Below are positions 21,180 through 29,919 of a stretch of 64,000 nt of DNA, in pieces. Positions within the stretch are counted from its first letter, which is position 1. The number at the start of each line of letters is the position of its first letter. Both the position numbers and the translations under genes were made by a program. Under the pieces are notes generated by a model. It had not been told where the DNA came from. It made no database searches and was given only the letters and a program-made list of their open reading frames with translations. Origin of the DNA: Paenarthrobacter aurescens (GTDB lineage: Bacteria; Actinomycetota; Actinomycetes; Actinomycetales; Micrococcaceae); assembly GCF_041549525.1 (NCBI RefSeq), contig NZ_CP157456.1:4154001-4218000 (forward strand), given 5' to 3'.

Positions 21180-22115
21180 ATGAAGCCCATCCCGAGCACT
21201 CCCGTCACCGCGGATCTCCTCTGTGACGTTTGCGGCCAATTGCCCGAAGCTTCCAAGGCGCGGCTCACGCTCGCGAACATCGCAGTCATGCTTCCCATCG
21301 AATTGCTGGTTCATGCGGCAGTGGTTGGCACCCATTTGCCCTACGTGGCCAAGGTATTGCTGCTGGCGGTCACCGCCACGGTATTGGTCATCTGGGTGGC
21401 TGAACCATCAGCGGCCAAGGTCCTGCGACGCTGGTTGCACGCGCCGGCACTCCGCCAGCGGCACAAATTGCACCTCGCTCCAGCGCTGTGGCGCGCCCGA
21501 ACCATCTTGTTGGACCAGCCAGGGTCCTTGCAGAAAATGACCCAGTCCCTTGCGAAGATCGACGCCAACATCCTGAGCCTCCACGTCCACCCGGTGGCCG
21601 GCACAGGCCGCGTCCAGCCTGACCTCTCCGCTGCATCCGCTGCATCCACGGCATCCGCGTCCAACGAACGGGTGATGGACGAGTTCGTTCTCTCCACCCC
21701 GGGCGAAATCACGGAGCAGGAACTTCTGAAAGCACTTCACGACGGCGGCGGGCATGAGTCACATGTTTGGCCCACCACAGCTCTGGCCATGGCAGACGGG
21801 CAAACCAAGGCCCTGAGCCTTGCAACCCGCGTCGCAGGCAACCCGCAGGAGCTCCCCTTGGTCGTCGCCGAGCTCCTGTCCGCAAAAGTAGTCCCGTTCA
21901 ATCCTGAACACTCCACACCGGAGGCGACCACCGGCGTCGGGCTTTCCGCCGACACCCTCAAAATTCCGACGGCGTGGCACGGTCCGCTGGTCTTTTCCCG
22001 GCCCGGCGAACCGTTTTCCCCGGCCGAGTCGGCACGCGCCCACAGACTGGCAGAACTCGCGGAGATCCTGGCGCACACGCCTTCCGCTTCCCGTCTGTCT
22101 CCAAACAGGCTGTAG
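21180..22115 (+). CDS. Membrane-anchored protein with ACT-like domain
   Basis: A 311-residue protein. Residues 1-30 hold a Cys pair (LLCDVCGQ). Two hydrophobic segments follow (about 31-75). After them comes a hydrophilic domain in which RTILLDQPGSLQKMTQSLAKIDANILSLHVHPV reads like the first beta-alpha-beta of an ACT ligand-binding domain. Such domains sense amino acids; no catalytic domain is seen, so this would be a sensor or regulator. The ribosome site is weak. The downstream gene, 114 bases on, also encodes a membrane protein. The function is unknown. Confidence 0.7.
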   Translation: MKPIPSTPVTADLLCDVCGQLPEASKARLTLANIAVMLPIELLVHAAVVGTHLPYVAKVLLLAVTATVLVIWVAEPSAAKVLRRWLHAPALRQRHKLHLAPALWRARTILLDQPGSLQKMTQSLAKIDANILSLHVHPVAGTGRVQPDLSAASAASTASASNERVMDEFVLSTPGEITEQELLKALHDGGGHESHVWPTTALAMADGQTKALSLATRVAGNPQELPLVVAELLSAKVVPFNPEHSTPEATTGVGLSADTLKIPTAWHGPLVFSRPGEPFSPAESARAHRLAELAEILAHTPSASRLSPNRL

Positions 22116-22229
22116 GGTTTGCGACACATTCGAGCTCTTGCGGTTGCTAAGACAGGAAGGGTGCGTACGCCATGCGAAGATTTCTCCGACACTTCGCATC
22201 GCACTCTTTCTTTCTTCAGTGGGGGACCC

Positions 22230-22865
22230 ATGTCTGACAACACACCATCCAACGCGCCCGAATTCGGCGGACCGAACTCCAATCCGGCCCCGGAACCTCG
22301 ATTCGGAGTCCGTCTTCCTGCCGGGCAGGGTCCTGAAGTCCCGTCGTGGCATCCGGAAGCTGCACCGTCCGCGCAAGCTGCCCAGCCAGCTCAGTTCAAC
22401 TCCCAGGCGAGCCGTCCCAACGGTCAGGAGGACATCGGGCGGGGCACCTTGTTCGCGTTGGCCGCGCTGCCTATTGGCGTCATTCTGTGGATGATCCTTT
22501 GGAACTTCGGATGGATGACATCCCTGGTCACCTACGCAGCGGCTTTCATGGCCGCAAAGTTCTATGTTGTGGGAGCCGGCGCCCTGAGCCGCAAGGGTGT
22601 TTGGGTGGTGGCTGTGGTCACCGCCGCTACAGCACTGGTTTCCTTCTTGGGCGGAGTCTGGCTGGACGCCGTGAAATTTCTTGGTCGCGAGCCCCTGGCT
22701 ATGGTGATGAGCTCTGAGCCGTGGGCCCTCATGGCGGACAACTTTGCCTACAACCCGGACTTCATTGGCGGCTACATAGGGGACTTCCTGCTGGCGCTCC
22801 TGTTTGGCGCCCTCGGTTGCTTCTTCACCCTCAGGCAGCTTTTCGCCGAAACCAAAGAGTCATAG
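22230..22865 (+). CDS. Unknown four-helix membrane protein
   Basis: A 211-residue protein. The first 80 residues are Pro/Ala/Asn/Gln-rich and disordered. Four hydrophobic segments follow (from LFALAALPIGVILWMILWNF to FLLALLFGALGCFFTLRQLF). I do not recognise the family. The ATG at 22230 has GGGGGA 5-8 bases upstream; the longer frame to 22119 overlaps the gap after the ACT-like gene and lacks a ribosome site. The soluble N-terminus could be cytoplasmic and interact with partners, but nothing identifies them. Confidence 0.72.
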   Translation: MSDNTPSNAPEFGGPNSNPAPEPRFGVRLPAGQGPEVPSWHPEAAPSAQAAQPAQFNSQASRPNGQEDIGRGTLFALAALPIGVILWMILWNFGWMTSLVTYAAAFMAAKFYVVGAGALSRKGVWVVAVVTAATALVSFLGGVWLDAVKFLGREPLAMVMSSEPWALMADNFAYNPDFIGGYIGDFLLALLFGALGCFFTLRQLFAETKES

Positions 22866-22939
22866 GACGGCAGCCGGGCCTCCAGCCATGTAGCCGTCCG
22901 AGGACATGATGGCCGAATAGATGAGCCTGGCCACGGAGT

Positions 22940-23287
22940 TCAGTCCTCGTCGATTTTTTCGAGAAGCTTCTTTAGGGCATCACGAATGTCATCGTGGTTG
23001 TACTGGCCGGCCCTGCTCTCTGCCGAGATCACGCCGCATCGATGAATTTTCCTGAAGTCGCCGATGGGGAATTTGTAGTGGCCCTTCTGGTCCTTCGGAT
23101 GCTCGTCGTCCACGCCAAGGAACCACTTGGAGTACTCGGCGTGGCCATGCTTATCCAGAAAGTCGTTCTCGTCCTTGGTGTCCGGAGCGTGCTCGCTCCA
23201 AGCATCGCGGTTGTCCTTGACCACTTTGCCGTCGCCGATCAGGTGCTTCGCGTGGTCGAAAGCCTTCTTGTTCAGTTTCACGGTCAT
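22940..23287 (-). CDS. Unknown conserved-type small protein
   Basis: A 115-residue charged, soluble protein with no signal or membrane segment: MTVKLNKKAFDHAKHLIGDG, then DHAEYSKWFLG-like and FPIGDFRKIHRCGVISAES segments, ending in a Lys-rich helix. The spaced His, Trp and single Cys residues look like a conserved structural core. I recall similar small proteins annotated as hypothetical in many bacteria, but I cannot assign a function. It stands alone between a convergent membrane-protein gene and a second small unknown gene. Confidence 0.72.
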   Translation of the reverse strand: MTVKLNKKAFDHAKHLIGDGKVVKDNRDAWSEHAPDTKDENDFLDKHGHAEYSKWFLGVDDEHPKDQKGHYKFPIGDFRKIHRCGVISAESRAGQYNHDDIRDALKKLLEKIDED

Positions 23288-23310
23288 GACGCAGCCTCGC
23301 TTGGATATGC

Positions 23311-23346
23311 GGTTCAGCTTGTTCGGTTCAGCTTGTTCGGTTCAGC
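23311..23346. repeat. 14-bp tandem repeat
   Basis: Two perfect copies of GGTTCAGCTTGTTC and a partial third (GGTTCAGC), just upstream of the 23287 gene, so inside its probable promoter region. Confidence 0.85.
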
Positions 23347-23409
23347 CAGCATAGGACCGCCGATGCTTCCCCGGAAGGCCCGACGCTTCACTCCGGACCG
23401 TCCGGGACC

Positions 23410-23664
23410 TCAGTTCATGAGCCGGACCCAAAGGCCGGTGCCCCGTTCTTTCATCACCAGTCGCCGTTGTATGACCCCTGTTTGAGCAAGCCACAACACC
23501 GTTCCGTCGGCAGTCACCGCTTCCACCGTGCCCTGATCCAAGATGTGGTTGTCCTGCCAAATCTGGACTGTGTGCCCAACCAGCAACCTCCAATTGGTGA
23601 CCCTCTTGCCCCGGGCGAAGCCGAAGCGCGACCCAAACAGCGAATCCTTTTTACCGTTCTGCAA
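23410..23664 (-). CDS. Unknown 84-residue protein
   Basis: A small basic protein. The middle part (VGHTVQIWQDNHILDQGTVEAVTADGTVLWLAQTG) reads as a compact beta barrel of SH3 or KOW type. It starts with TTG at 23664, supported by GAGGAG 9 bases upstream. No partner genes are evident; the transhydrogenase operon ends 124 bases away on the same strand. The function is unknown. Confidence 0.62.
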   Translation of the reverse strand: MQNGKKDSLFGSRFGFARGKRVTNWRLLVGHTVQIWQDNHILDQGTVEAVTADGTVLWLAQTGVIQRRLVMKERGTGLWVRLMN

Positions 23665-23787
23665 TTGGTGACTCCTCGCCAGCCGTACAAGTATTCCTTG
23701 AAAGGTTTCTGTACAAGTCGTGTGCCGTAGCGGCTCACTCCATGACGAAAATTCACGGCCGTATTGAAGAGAGATTCGTCTCCTCTA

Positions 23788-25161
23788 CTAGAGCGCCTTC
23801 ACCGCGCCGAGCACCTTGGTCAGCGAATCCTTGGCATCACCGAACAGCAGGGTGGTTTGGGGTTCGTAGAGCAGCTCATTTTCAATCCCGGCAAAACCGG
23901 GACGCATGGAGCGTTTGAGGAACACCACCTGCCGGGAGTCGGCTACTTCCAGAATGGGCATCCCGTAAATCGGCGAGCCGGATGTGGTCTTAGCGGCCGG
24001 GTTCACAACATCGTTGGCGCCCACCACCAGCGCAACATCGGTGGTTTTGAATTCGGAGTTGATCTCGCTCATCTCCTTCAAGGACTCGTACGGCACACTG
24101 GCCTCAGCCAGGAGCACGTTCATGTGGCCCGGCATGCGTCCGGCCACGGGATGGATGGCGAAGTCCACCTCAATTCCGCGTGCTTCGAGGGCAAGGGCAA
24201 GCTCGGCAGCGGTGTGCTGGCCCTGTGCCACTGCCAGGCCGTATCCCGGAACGATGATCACCCGCTGCGCATAACCAAGCAACACTGCCACGTCCTCCGG
24301 ACTGGAGGACCTCACGGGCCGCTCACTTACTGCAGTTGAGCCCGCGGTGGATCCACCTTTGAAGGCCCCGAACATGATGCCCGCAACACTGCGTCCCATC
24401 GCGGCAGCCATGGCGCGGGTCAGGATGGTGCCCGAAGCCCCCACCAGCGTGCCCGCCACCACCAGAAGAACGTTGCCCAGCACCAGACCCGATGCCGCGA
24501 CCGCCAAGCCGGTGAAGGCATTCAAAAGGGAAATGACAATCGGCACGTCCGCGCCTCCCACCGGGAGCACCAACAGGATTCCGGCAACCAGCCCCAACAG
24601 CAGCAGAACCTGTGCCAAGGCCAACCAACCGCTCAGGATCACCACAATCCCGGCTCCGACCGCGGCCAGCAACACCACTGCCATCAGGGCGGGCAGGCCC
24701 GGGAACGTGACGGGCCTGGTGGTCATGAGCCCCTGCAGTTTGGCGAAGGTGACCCCGGACCCGGCAAAGGACACAGCGCCCACCAGCAACGTAAAGACAA
24801 TCGCCAGGCGGACCCACGGATCAGCCGTGTGGGAGAGTTCCAGCAACGCCACCAAGGCCGCCGCGCCACCGCCCACACCGTTGAAGAGTGCCACGAGCTG
24901 CGGCATCTGCGTCATCTGCACTCGGCGGGCAACCGGCGCGGCGATGCCCGAACCCACAGCAATTGCCCCAAGAATCCACGGAATGTTGTCCAGCTTGACC
25001 GAAACAAATACCGTCACCACAGCCAGCAGTGCACCAAATGCCCCGATCAGGTTGCCGCGCCGGGCAGTCCGCGGTGAATTCAGGCCTTTCAGCGCAAGGA
25101 TGAAGCAGGCCGCCGCGGCAAGGTAGAGAAGCGCCGTCCATGTGGGGTTCAGAAGCGTCAT
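23788..25161 (-). CDS. pntB: NAD(P) transhydrogenase, beta subunit
   Basis: A 457-residue membrane subunit of the proton-pumping transhydrogenase, which makes NADPH from NADH using the proton gradient. The first two thirds are about eight or nine membrane helices. The C-terminal dIII domain binds NADP(H), with VIIVPGYGLAVAQGQH and EVDFAIHPVAGRMPGHMNVLLAEA. The ATG overlaps the stop of the upstream alpha-2 gene by 4 bases (ATGA). It is last of three genes. Confidence 0.95.
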   Translation of the reverse strand: MTLLNPTWTALLYLAAAACFILALKGLNSPRTARRGNLIGAFGALLAVVTVFVSVKLDNIPWILGAIAVGSGIAAPVARRVQMTQMPQLVALFNGVGGGAAALVALLELSHTADPWVRLAIVFTLLVGAVSFAGSGVTFAKLQGLMTTRPVTFPGLPALMAVVLLAAVGAGIVVILSGWLALAQVLLLLGLVAGILLVLPVGGADVPIVISLLNAFTGLAVAASGLVLGNVLLVVAGTLVGASGTILTRAMAAAMGRSVAGIMFGAFKGGSTAGSTAVSERPVRSSSPEDVAVLLGYAQRVIIVPGYGLAVAQGQHTAAELALALEARGIEVDFAIHPVAGRMPGHMNVLLAEASVPYESLKEMSEINSEFKTTDVALVVGANDVVNPAAKTTSGSPIYGMPILEVADSRQVVFLKRSMRPGFAGIENELLYEPQTTLLFGDAKDSLTKVLGAVKAL

Positions 25162-25577
25162 GGCCTGCGCTCCTTCTCCGCCGGCTCTACGGAGCCGGCC
25201 CCACCAAGAACACCGGGACTTCCTGGGTCTCCGGCACTTATGTCCGGACCGCGGCCATGACCGCCTACGCCTCCCGCTCTCCCAGTGCCCGACGCCGGCC
25301 GCTGCCGTCCGCGGAACATCTCCAGCATCCTGTCGGTCACCACAAAGCCGCCGACGAGGTTGGCCGTGGCAAGGACAACAGCCAACAGGGCCACCGCCAG
25401 CACCCAGGGATCGGAGGCCTGCCCTGCCACGATGATGGCTCCCACCAAGATGATGCCGTGGATTGCGTTGGCACCGGACATGAGCGGCGTGTGCAGGGTG
25501 CTCGAAACCTTGGAAACAACCTCAAAGCCCACGAACACAGCCAGGACAGTAATCGTTAGAAGGCTCATGCCGTCCAT
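25158..25577 (-). CDS. pntAB: NAD(P) transhydrogenase, alpha subunit membrane part
   Basis: A 139-residue protein with about three or four membrane helices (LLTITVLAVFVGFEVV, HGIILVGAIIVAG, VLAVALLAVVLATANLVGGFVV), ending in a Gly/Arg-rich tail. It corresponds to the membrane portion of PntA, here a separate gene, as usual when pntA is split in two. The ATG at 25577 overlaps the stop of the NAD-binding subunit gene by one base and has AAGGAG upstream. Confidence 0.92.
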   Translation of the reverse strand: MDGMSLLTITVLAVFVGFEVVSKVSSTLHTPLMSGANAIHGIILVGAIIVAGQASDPWVLAVALLAVVLATANLVGGFVVTDRMLEMFRGRQRPASGTGRAGGVGGHGRGPDISAGDPGSPGVLGGAGSVEPAEKERRP

Positions 25578-26740
25578 CAGCGCGCTCCTTCACTGCGGGG
25601 TTGTGCGGCGAGTGCTTCGGCAGTGGGCATGTGCCGAACATCGCCATGATGGGTGAGGCATGTGCCGGCAACAACTTCGTCCGAGAAGTCTGGGGAAACT
25701 GTGCCATCCCGTGTCATGAGGGCCAGCAGGTTGGCCACGTTTTTTGCGAACAAACGTGAGGCATCAGCGGGCATTGCCGATGCCGCGTCCTTGATTCCCA
25801 CCAGTGTCACCGTGCCGTGGCCGTCTCCGGTGGGGATGGGAAGGTCCTGGCCGGGGATGCTTCCCTCCACGTTTCCGCCGGATTCCGCTGCAAGGTCCAC
25901 CACTACGGAACCGGGCCGCATGCCCTGGACCATCTCCCGCGTTACCAGGAGCGGGGCACGTCTGCCAGGTACCGCTGCAGTGGTGATCAGGACGTCTGCC
26001 TGAGCTACGTGGGGTGCCAGAAGGGCCCTTTGCAGGGCACCCCGGTCCGCGCTGAGTTCCCTGGCATAGCCGCCGGAAGCCTCGGCCGTTTCCAGGTCCA
26101 GCTTGATGAATGTCCCTCCCATGGATGCCACTTCATCTGCCGATGCTGGCCGGATGTCGTTGGCTGACACGCGGGCGCCGAGCCTTTTGGCAGTTCCGAT
26201 TGCCTGCAAACCAGCTACTCCGGCCCCGAGTATCAGCACGCGGGCGGGCGGGATGGTCCCCGCCGCCGTCATGTACAGCGGGAAGAAACGTGGGAGCCTC
26301 ATGGCCGCCTCGAGGACGCAGCGGTAGCCGGCCACCAGGGCCTGCGAAGTCAGCGCATCCATGGACTGGGCGCGAGAGATGCGCGGGACCAGTTCAAGGG
26401 CAAAGGAGGTGATTCCCCCGCTTGCGAGCGCTTGCACTGTGGGTAACTCCGAGGCTGGCGACCCCAGCCCCACGGTGACTGATCCGCGGCGGAGAGCTTC
26501 CGCCGTCGACGGTTCCATGGGACGCACGTGGCAGTAAACGTCCAAGGACCCAAGGTCCAGTGACTGCACCACGGTGGCCCCTGCAGCGGCGTAGTCCTGG
26601 TCGCTGTGGCCGGATGCCAGACCCGCCCCGGACTCCACTTCAACCTCAAGGCCCAGCCCTGCCAGTTGCTTCACCGTGTCCGGTGTTGCGGCCACTCGTC
26701 GCTCACCGTCGAGCCTCTCGCGCGCTATGCCTGCCTTCAC
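25577..26740 (-). CDS. pntAA: NAD(P) transhydrogenase, alpha subunit NAD-binding part
   Basis: A 387-residue cytosolic NAD(H)-binding domain (dI), related to alanine dehydrogenase. The N-terminus VKAGIARERLDGERRVAATPDTVKQL and the Rossmann motif VLILGAGVAGLQAIGTAKRLGA are typical. The loop RRAPLLVTREMVQGMRPGSVVVDLAAE is also present. I prefer GTG at 26740, with AAAAGGGG just upstream, over GTG at 26767. It is first of a three-gene operon with overlapping or abutting ends. Confidence 0.93.
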   Translation of the reverse strand: MKAGIARERLDGERRVAATPDTVKQLAGLGLEVEVESGAGLASGHSDQDYAAAGATVVQSLDLGSLDVYCHVRPMEPSTAEALRRGSVTVGLGSPASELPTVQALASGGITSFALELVPRISRAQSMDALTSQALVAGYRCVLEAAMRLPRFFPLYMTAAGTIPPARVLILGAGVAGLQAIGTAKRLGARVSANDIRPASADEVASMGGTFIKLDLETAEASGGYARELSADRGALQRALLAPHVAQADVLITTAAVPGRRAPLLVTREMVQGMRPGSVVVDLAAESGGNVEGSIPGQDLPIPTGDGHGTVTLVGIKDAASAMPADASRLFAKNVANLLALMTRDGTVSPDFSDEVVAGTCLTHHGDVRHMPTAEALAAQPRSEGAR

Positions 26741-26926
26741 CCGCCACCCCTTTTCCGGAGCCTCCACAACTCAGTTGGCATGAGTCTATGACTGCGGGGG
26801 GCCGCGCGGGAGTAGGGGGCTGCGCTATGTGCATAAGTCCACTAGGGTCGGTGGGAGCTGGGAGCAACCAGTCACCAACACCGTCGACGAGCCGGTCCGG
26901 CCGTGCCGTCGGAAAGGAACGCCACT

Positions 26927-27538
26927 ATGGACACCTTCAAAATCGGTTACTTCGTCGGAAGCCTGGCGAGCAATTCCATCAACCGGGTCCTCTCCAAGGC
27001 CCTTATCAGTGTGGCTCCGCCGGAACTGGAATTCCATGAGATCGCCATCAAAGACCTTCCCTTGTACAGCTCGGATTACGATTCCGATTTCCCGCCGGCG
27101 GGACGGGACCTGAAGGATGCCATCGCCGCCTCGGACGGCATCCTGTTCATCTCCCCGGAGTACAACCGCTCCATTCCTGGCGCACTGAAGAACGCCATCG
27201 ATTGGGGTTCACGCCCTTGGGGCACCAACTCCTTCGCCCGCAAGCCCACGGGAATCATTGGAGCCTCGCCGGGCGGTATTGGAACGGCCGTGATGCAGTC
27301 CTCCATGCGCAGCGTCCTGAGCTTCCTGGACGCGCCGCAGCTGAATGCGCCGGAGGCTTACATCCGCTTCGTCGCGGACGCGTACGACGACGACGGTTCA
27401 GTTAAGGACGAGGCAACGGCTGGGCTGTTGCGGCACTATATGGAGGAATACAGCGCATTTGTCCAGCGTGTCCTCGCCGCCAACGCACCGGGCCACATTG
27501 GTGATCAGGAACCGGATTCCGCCAAGCTCACGCGGTAG
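26927..27538 (+). CDS. NADPH-dependent FMN reductase family protein
   Basis: A 203-residue flavodoxin-like oxidoreductase. The phosphate-binding loop is GSLASNSINR at the N-terminus, and SPEYNRSIPGALKNAIDWGSRP is the hallmark of the FMN_red (ChrR/azoreductase-type) group. IIGASPGGIGTAVMQSSMRSVL is the third conserved segment. By family it uses NAD(P)H to reduce quinones, azo dyes or metals via FMN and is often linked to oxidative protection. The ATG at 26927 has AAAGGA upstream; the 26903 start lacks one. It stands alone. Confidence 0.9.
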   Translation: MDTFKIGYFVGSLASNSINRVLSKALISVAPPELEFHEIAIKDLPLYSSDYDSDFPPAGRDLKDAIAASDGILFISPEYNRSIPGALKNAIDWGSRPWGTNSFARKPTGIIGASPGGIGTAVMQSSMRSVLSFLDAPQLNAPEAYIRFVADAYDDDGSVKDEATAGLLRHYMEEYSAFVQRVLAANAPGHIGDQEPDSAKLTR

Positions 27539-27616
27539 CACCACGTTCGGGTGCCGCTCGCGTGGCGGGCCGCATGGTGCGGGCGGCACCGCAGCAAACC
27601 ATCCACAGTCCAGGTT

Positions 27617-27634
27617 TAGTCAGTATGCTTACTT
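27617..27634. promoter_or_regulatory. Operator-like 18-mer
   Basis: TAGTCAGTATGCTTACTT, 35 bases upstream of the 27669 gene; it matches the perfect palindrome TAGTAAGCATGCTTACTA at 32418 in 15 of 18 positions. Confidence 0.5.
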
Positions 27635-27668
27635 TACGAGGAATCATGCGAGTAAACCAGGAGGAACG

Positions 27669-28052
27669 ATGCTTCGCAGATTAGCCATGACCGCCCTTGC
27701 TTTGGTCCTTTTCGCCGGCGCCACACTCTCCACGACCGTTGCGGCCAACGCAGTAGTGGGCACGCAGGGTAGCGTCGCCGCCACCACCACGCCATCGCCG
27801 GAACCCAGCAATCCCTCCGGGCCATCCACTGCCACACCAACGGCGGAACCGACAACCGACGTCTCGAATCCCGCCGGCACCGGACCGGCCAACCCAGGCA
27901 CCAGCGAGACAGAACAGCAGGAGCAGACGCGCACCGACGTCGTTCCTTATGTTTTGGCGGGAGTCGCGGCGGTGATCATCATTGCGCTGATCATCTGGAC
28001 CGCGCGGAACCGGCGCGGACGGGACAAGGGCATCAGCCACGAGCCCCGCTAG
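27669..28052 (+). CDS. Small exported, membrane-anchored protein
   Basis: A 127-residue protein with an N-terminal signal peptide (LRRLAMTALALVLFAGATL), then a roughly 60-residue Pro/Thr/Ser/Glu-rich extracellular linker. One C-terminal membrane helix (YVLAGVAAVIIIALIIW) and a basic tail follow. There is no LPxTG motif. The topology suggests a short surface stalk anchored by its C-terminus. AGGAGG precedes the ATG at 27669; the longer frame from 27345 lies inside the previous gene. An 18-bp operator-like sequence lies just upstream, and a hairpin overlaps its stop codon. The function is unknown. Confidence 0.75.
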   Translation: MLRRLAMTALALVLFAGATLSTTVAANAVVGTQGSVAATTTPSPEPSNPSGPSTATPTAEPTTDVSNPAGTGPANPGTSETEQQEQTRTDVVPYVLAGVAAVIIIALIIWTARNRRGRDKGISHEPR

Positions 28053-28067
28053 CCACAACAGCGGGGC
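28043..28067. terminator. Hairpin overlapping a stop codon
   Basis: Arms GCCCCGCT (28043-28050) and AGCGGGGC (28060-28067). Part of a direct repeat (CGCTAGCCACAAC twice). Lies between convergent genes. Confidence 0.6.
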
Positions 28068-28119
28068 GCTAGCCACAACGGCGAAACAGGCAGCGAGATG
28101 CGCCGCGCGGACAGGAAAG

Positions 28120-28824
28120 CTAGGCGTCCAGTGAACCCGTCATGAGTTTGCCGATCATGCTGCTTTCCAAGTGCTCCAAGAGGTGCCGCGGATTGTCATA
28201 GACTTCCGCGGCACCGGCGTCGCGCAGTTCGGCTTCACTGATTCCGCCGCAGGTCAAAGCGATCACGGGCACCCCGATCGCAGCGCCGGCCTTTACATCC
28301 CACACGGCGTCGCCCACGAACACCACATCCTCCGGACCGAGCCCGAGCTTCTCCAGGCACGCTTCCAGAATGTCCGGAGCCGGCTTGCTCTCCTTGGCGT
28401 CATTGGAGCTGGTCCACGCATCAATGGAGGACGCGGCGTCAAGAAGGTGCCTGCTCACTTCAAGATCGCGCTCCTGCGCCGAGGACGCCAATCCCACTGC
28501 CAGCCCTGCGTCCGAGCATGCGGCCAGGAGGTCGCGAACGGAGTCGAAGGTCCGCAGGGAAGGCCAAAACGTGGAAAACACGGCACTATGCCCGGCTTTG
28601 AGTTCCTCCTGCATGTCCTCGGTGCAGTCCGGGACCAGGCTCTGAATGAGCTTGTCCCCTCCCATTCCCACGCGGCGATGGATGGCGGACATTTCAATGT
28701 CCAGGCCTTCACGCCGGAACGCCTGCCACCAAGCCATTGCATGGAAGTAGCTGGAATCGATCAGCGTTCCATCCACATCGAAGAGAACGCCGTGCTTCTT
28801 TTTGCCTGGCCCGTCAGCCGCCAC
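28120..28824 (-). CDS. HAD-family phosphatase
   Basis: A 234-residue haloacid-dehalogenase-type hydrolase. Motif I is VLFDVDGTLID, with the nucleophile and acid aspartates; the cap domain follows. Motif II is the Ser in LASSA, motif III the Lys of ESKPAPDI, and motif IV is FVGDAVWDV. This is the phosphoglycolate phosphatase/beta-phosphoglucomutase-like subgroup; the substrate is a small phosphomonoester that cannot be named. The GTG start has GGAGGTGG about 10 bases upstream. The gene overlaps the upstream YegP-like gene by 11 bases, so they form a two-gene unit. Confidence 0.9.
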   Translation of the reverse strand: MAADGPGKKKHGVLFDVDGTLIDSSYFHAMAWWQAFRREGLDIEMSAIHRRVGMGGDKLIQSLVPDCTEDMQEELKAGHSAVFSTFWPSLRTFDSVRDLLAACSDAGLAVGLASSAQERDLEVSRHLLDAASSIDAWTSSNDAKESKPAPDILEACLEKLGLGPEDVVFVGDAVWDVKAGAAIGVPVIALTCGGISEAELRDAGAAEVYDNPRHLLEHLESSMIGKLMTGSLDA

Positions 28825-29119
28825 AGTTGACCACCTCCGCTTGAGTCTGCGCCTGCGCCCGTGACTGCGCCTGCGCGCCTTGGGCGGCCAGCGCGGAATC
28901 GATCACCGGCTCTTCCAGCATGAGCACGGCATACCGCTCAGCCGATGCGGGCCGCAGCAGCCCCGTCCCCGCCACCTCACGGATCGCCGCGACTCCCTCA
29001 ACAGCCTCATCCATAGTGGAAAACTGCTTGGACAGGCCCATCAACACGTCGTCGCCGTCCACCATCAGAATCCGAAATTCCCCATCAGGCGTTTCAACCA
29101 GTTCCAAATGCCCGGCCAT
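28814..29119 (-). CDS. YegP/DUF1508-like small protein
   Basis: A 101-residue protein. The first 60 residues (GHLELVETPDGEFRILMVDGDDVLMGLSKQFSTMDEAVEGVAAIREVA) fit the YegP/DUF1508 fold: a short beta-hairpin that displays residues, then a helix starting at the EAV segment. The tail is low complexity (QAQSRAQAQTQAE). Family members are small stress-linked proteins of unknown biochemistry. The ATG at 29119 has GAGGAGG upstream. It is divergent from the 29235 reductase, with an 18-bp palindrome between them. Confidence 0.7.
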   Translation of the reverse strand: MAGHLELVETPDGEFRILMVDGDDVLMGLSKQFSTMDEAVEGVAAIREVAGTGLLRPASAERYAVLMLEEPVIDSALAAQGAQAQSRAQAQTQAEVVNCGG

Positions 29120-29151
29120 CCGTACCTCCTCGTCTTCGATGCCAAACAGCA

Positions 29152-29169
29152 TAGTAAGACTACTTAGTA
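29152..29169. promoter_or_regulatory. Operator-like 18-bp palindrome in a divergent promoter
   Basis: TAGTAAGACTACTTAGTA lies between the divergent YegP-like/HAD unit and the 29235 reductase. Its outer halves TAGTAAG and CTTAGTA pair with one mismatch. Same length and half-site as the palindrome at 32418. Confidence 0.55.
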
Positions 29170-29234
29170 TAAACCTCTCAGTAATATTGCGTCACGCGGG
29201 AAATAGGCGTGTGCAACTTGTTGTTGGCACAGGC

Positions 29235-29876
29235 ATGACAACAATCGGAATCATCGGTGCAGGACACATTGGCAGCCAAGTCGCCCGCAAAGCGGTAGAA
29301 CTCGGCTATGACGTGGTCATGAGCAACTCCCGAGGGCCGGAAACCCTCAGTGAGCTGGTGACCGAACTCGGGCCGCGTGCCCGGGCCGCAACAGCAGGCG
29401 AGGCAGCAGCGGCTGGTGATTTCGCCGTCGTGACCGTCCCCCTGAAGAACTACAAGGACATCCCCGCGGAGCCGCTTGAGGGCAAGATCGTAATCGACAC
29501 CAACAACTATTACTGGGAGCGCGACGGCCGCATTGCCGAGCTGGATAACGGCGAAGCCACCACTTCCGGCCTGCTCCAGAAGCACCTGCCCACCTCCAAG
29601 GTGGCCAAGGGCTTCAACCACATTTTCGCCAAGGACATCACCACCGACGGCACCCCGGCAGGCACTCCCAACCGTCGTGCCCTGGCTACCTCGAGCGACT
29701 TCTCCGAAGCAGCCGAGCTCGTCACCAAGCTCTATGACGAGTTCGGCTTCGACACCGTCAACATCGGGCCGCTGGAGGACAGCTGGCGCGTAGAGCGGGA
29801 CCGCCCGGCCTACGTCATCCGCCAGAACGCGGACGAACTCCGCGAGAATCTCGCCAAGGCAACGCGCACGGTTTAA
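29235..29876 (+). CDS. F420-dependent-NADP-reductase-like dinucleotide-binding protein
   Basis: A 213-residue Rossmann protein. It begins TTIGIIGAGHIGSQVARKAVELGYDVVMSNSRGPE: the GxGxxG dinucleotide site, then an Asn-Ser-Arg that would contact the NADP phosphate. VIDTNNYYWERDGRIAELD and KGFNHIFAKDI match the NADPH-dependent F420 reductase/pyrroline-carboxylate-reductase-like group. The F420 partner cannot be confirmed from sequence, so a more general NADP-dependent oxidoreductase is possible. The ribosome site is weak. It is ended by a hairpin at 29891. Confidence 0.85.
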   Translation: MTTIGIIGAGHIGSQVARKAVELGYDVVMSNSRGPETLSELVTELGPRARAATAGEAAAAGDFAVVTVPLKNYKDIPAEPLEGKIVIDTNNYYWERDGRIAELDNGEATTSGLLQKHLPTSKVAKGFNHIFAKDITTDGTPAGTPNRRALATSSDFSEAAELVTKLYDEFGFDTVNIGPLEDSWRVERDRPAYVIRQNADELRENLAKATRTV

Positions 29877-29890
29877 CCCGGAACGCACGA

Positions 29891-29919
29891 CGGCGGTAAG
29901 CGGCTTACGCTTGCCGCCG
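29891..29919. terminator. Hairpin terminator
   Basis: Arms CGGCGGTAAGCG and CGCTTGCCGCCG with one T-G wobble pair and a 5-base loop, 14 bases after the reductase stop. Confidence 0.75.
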
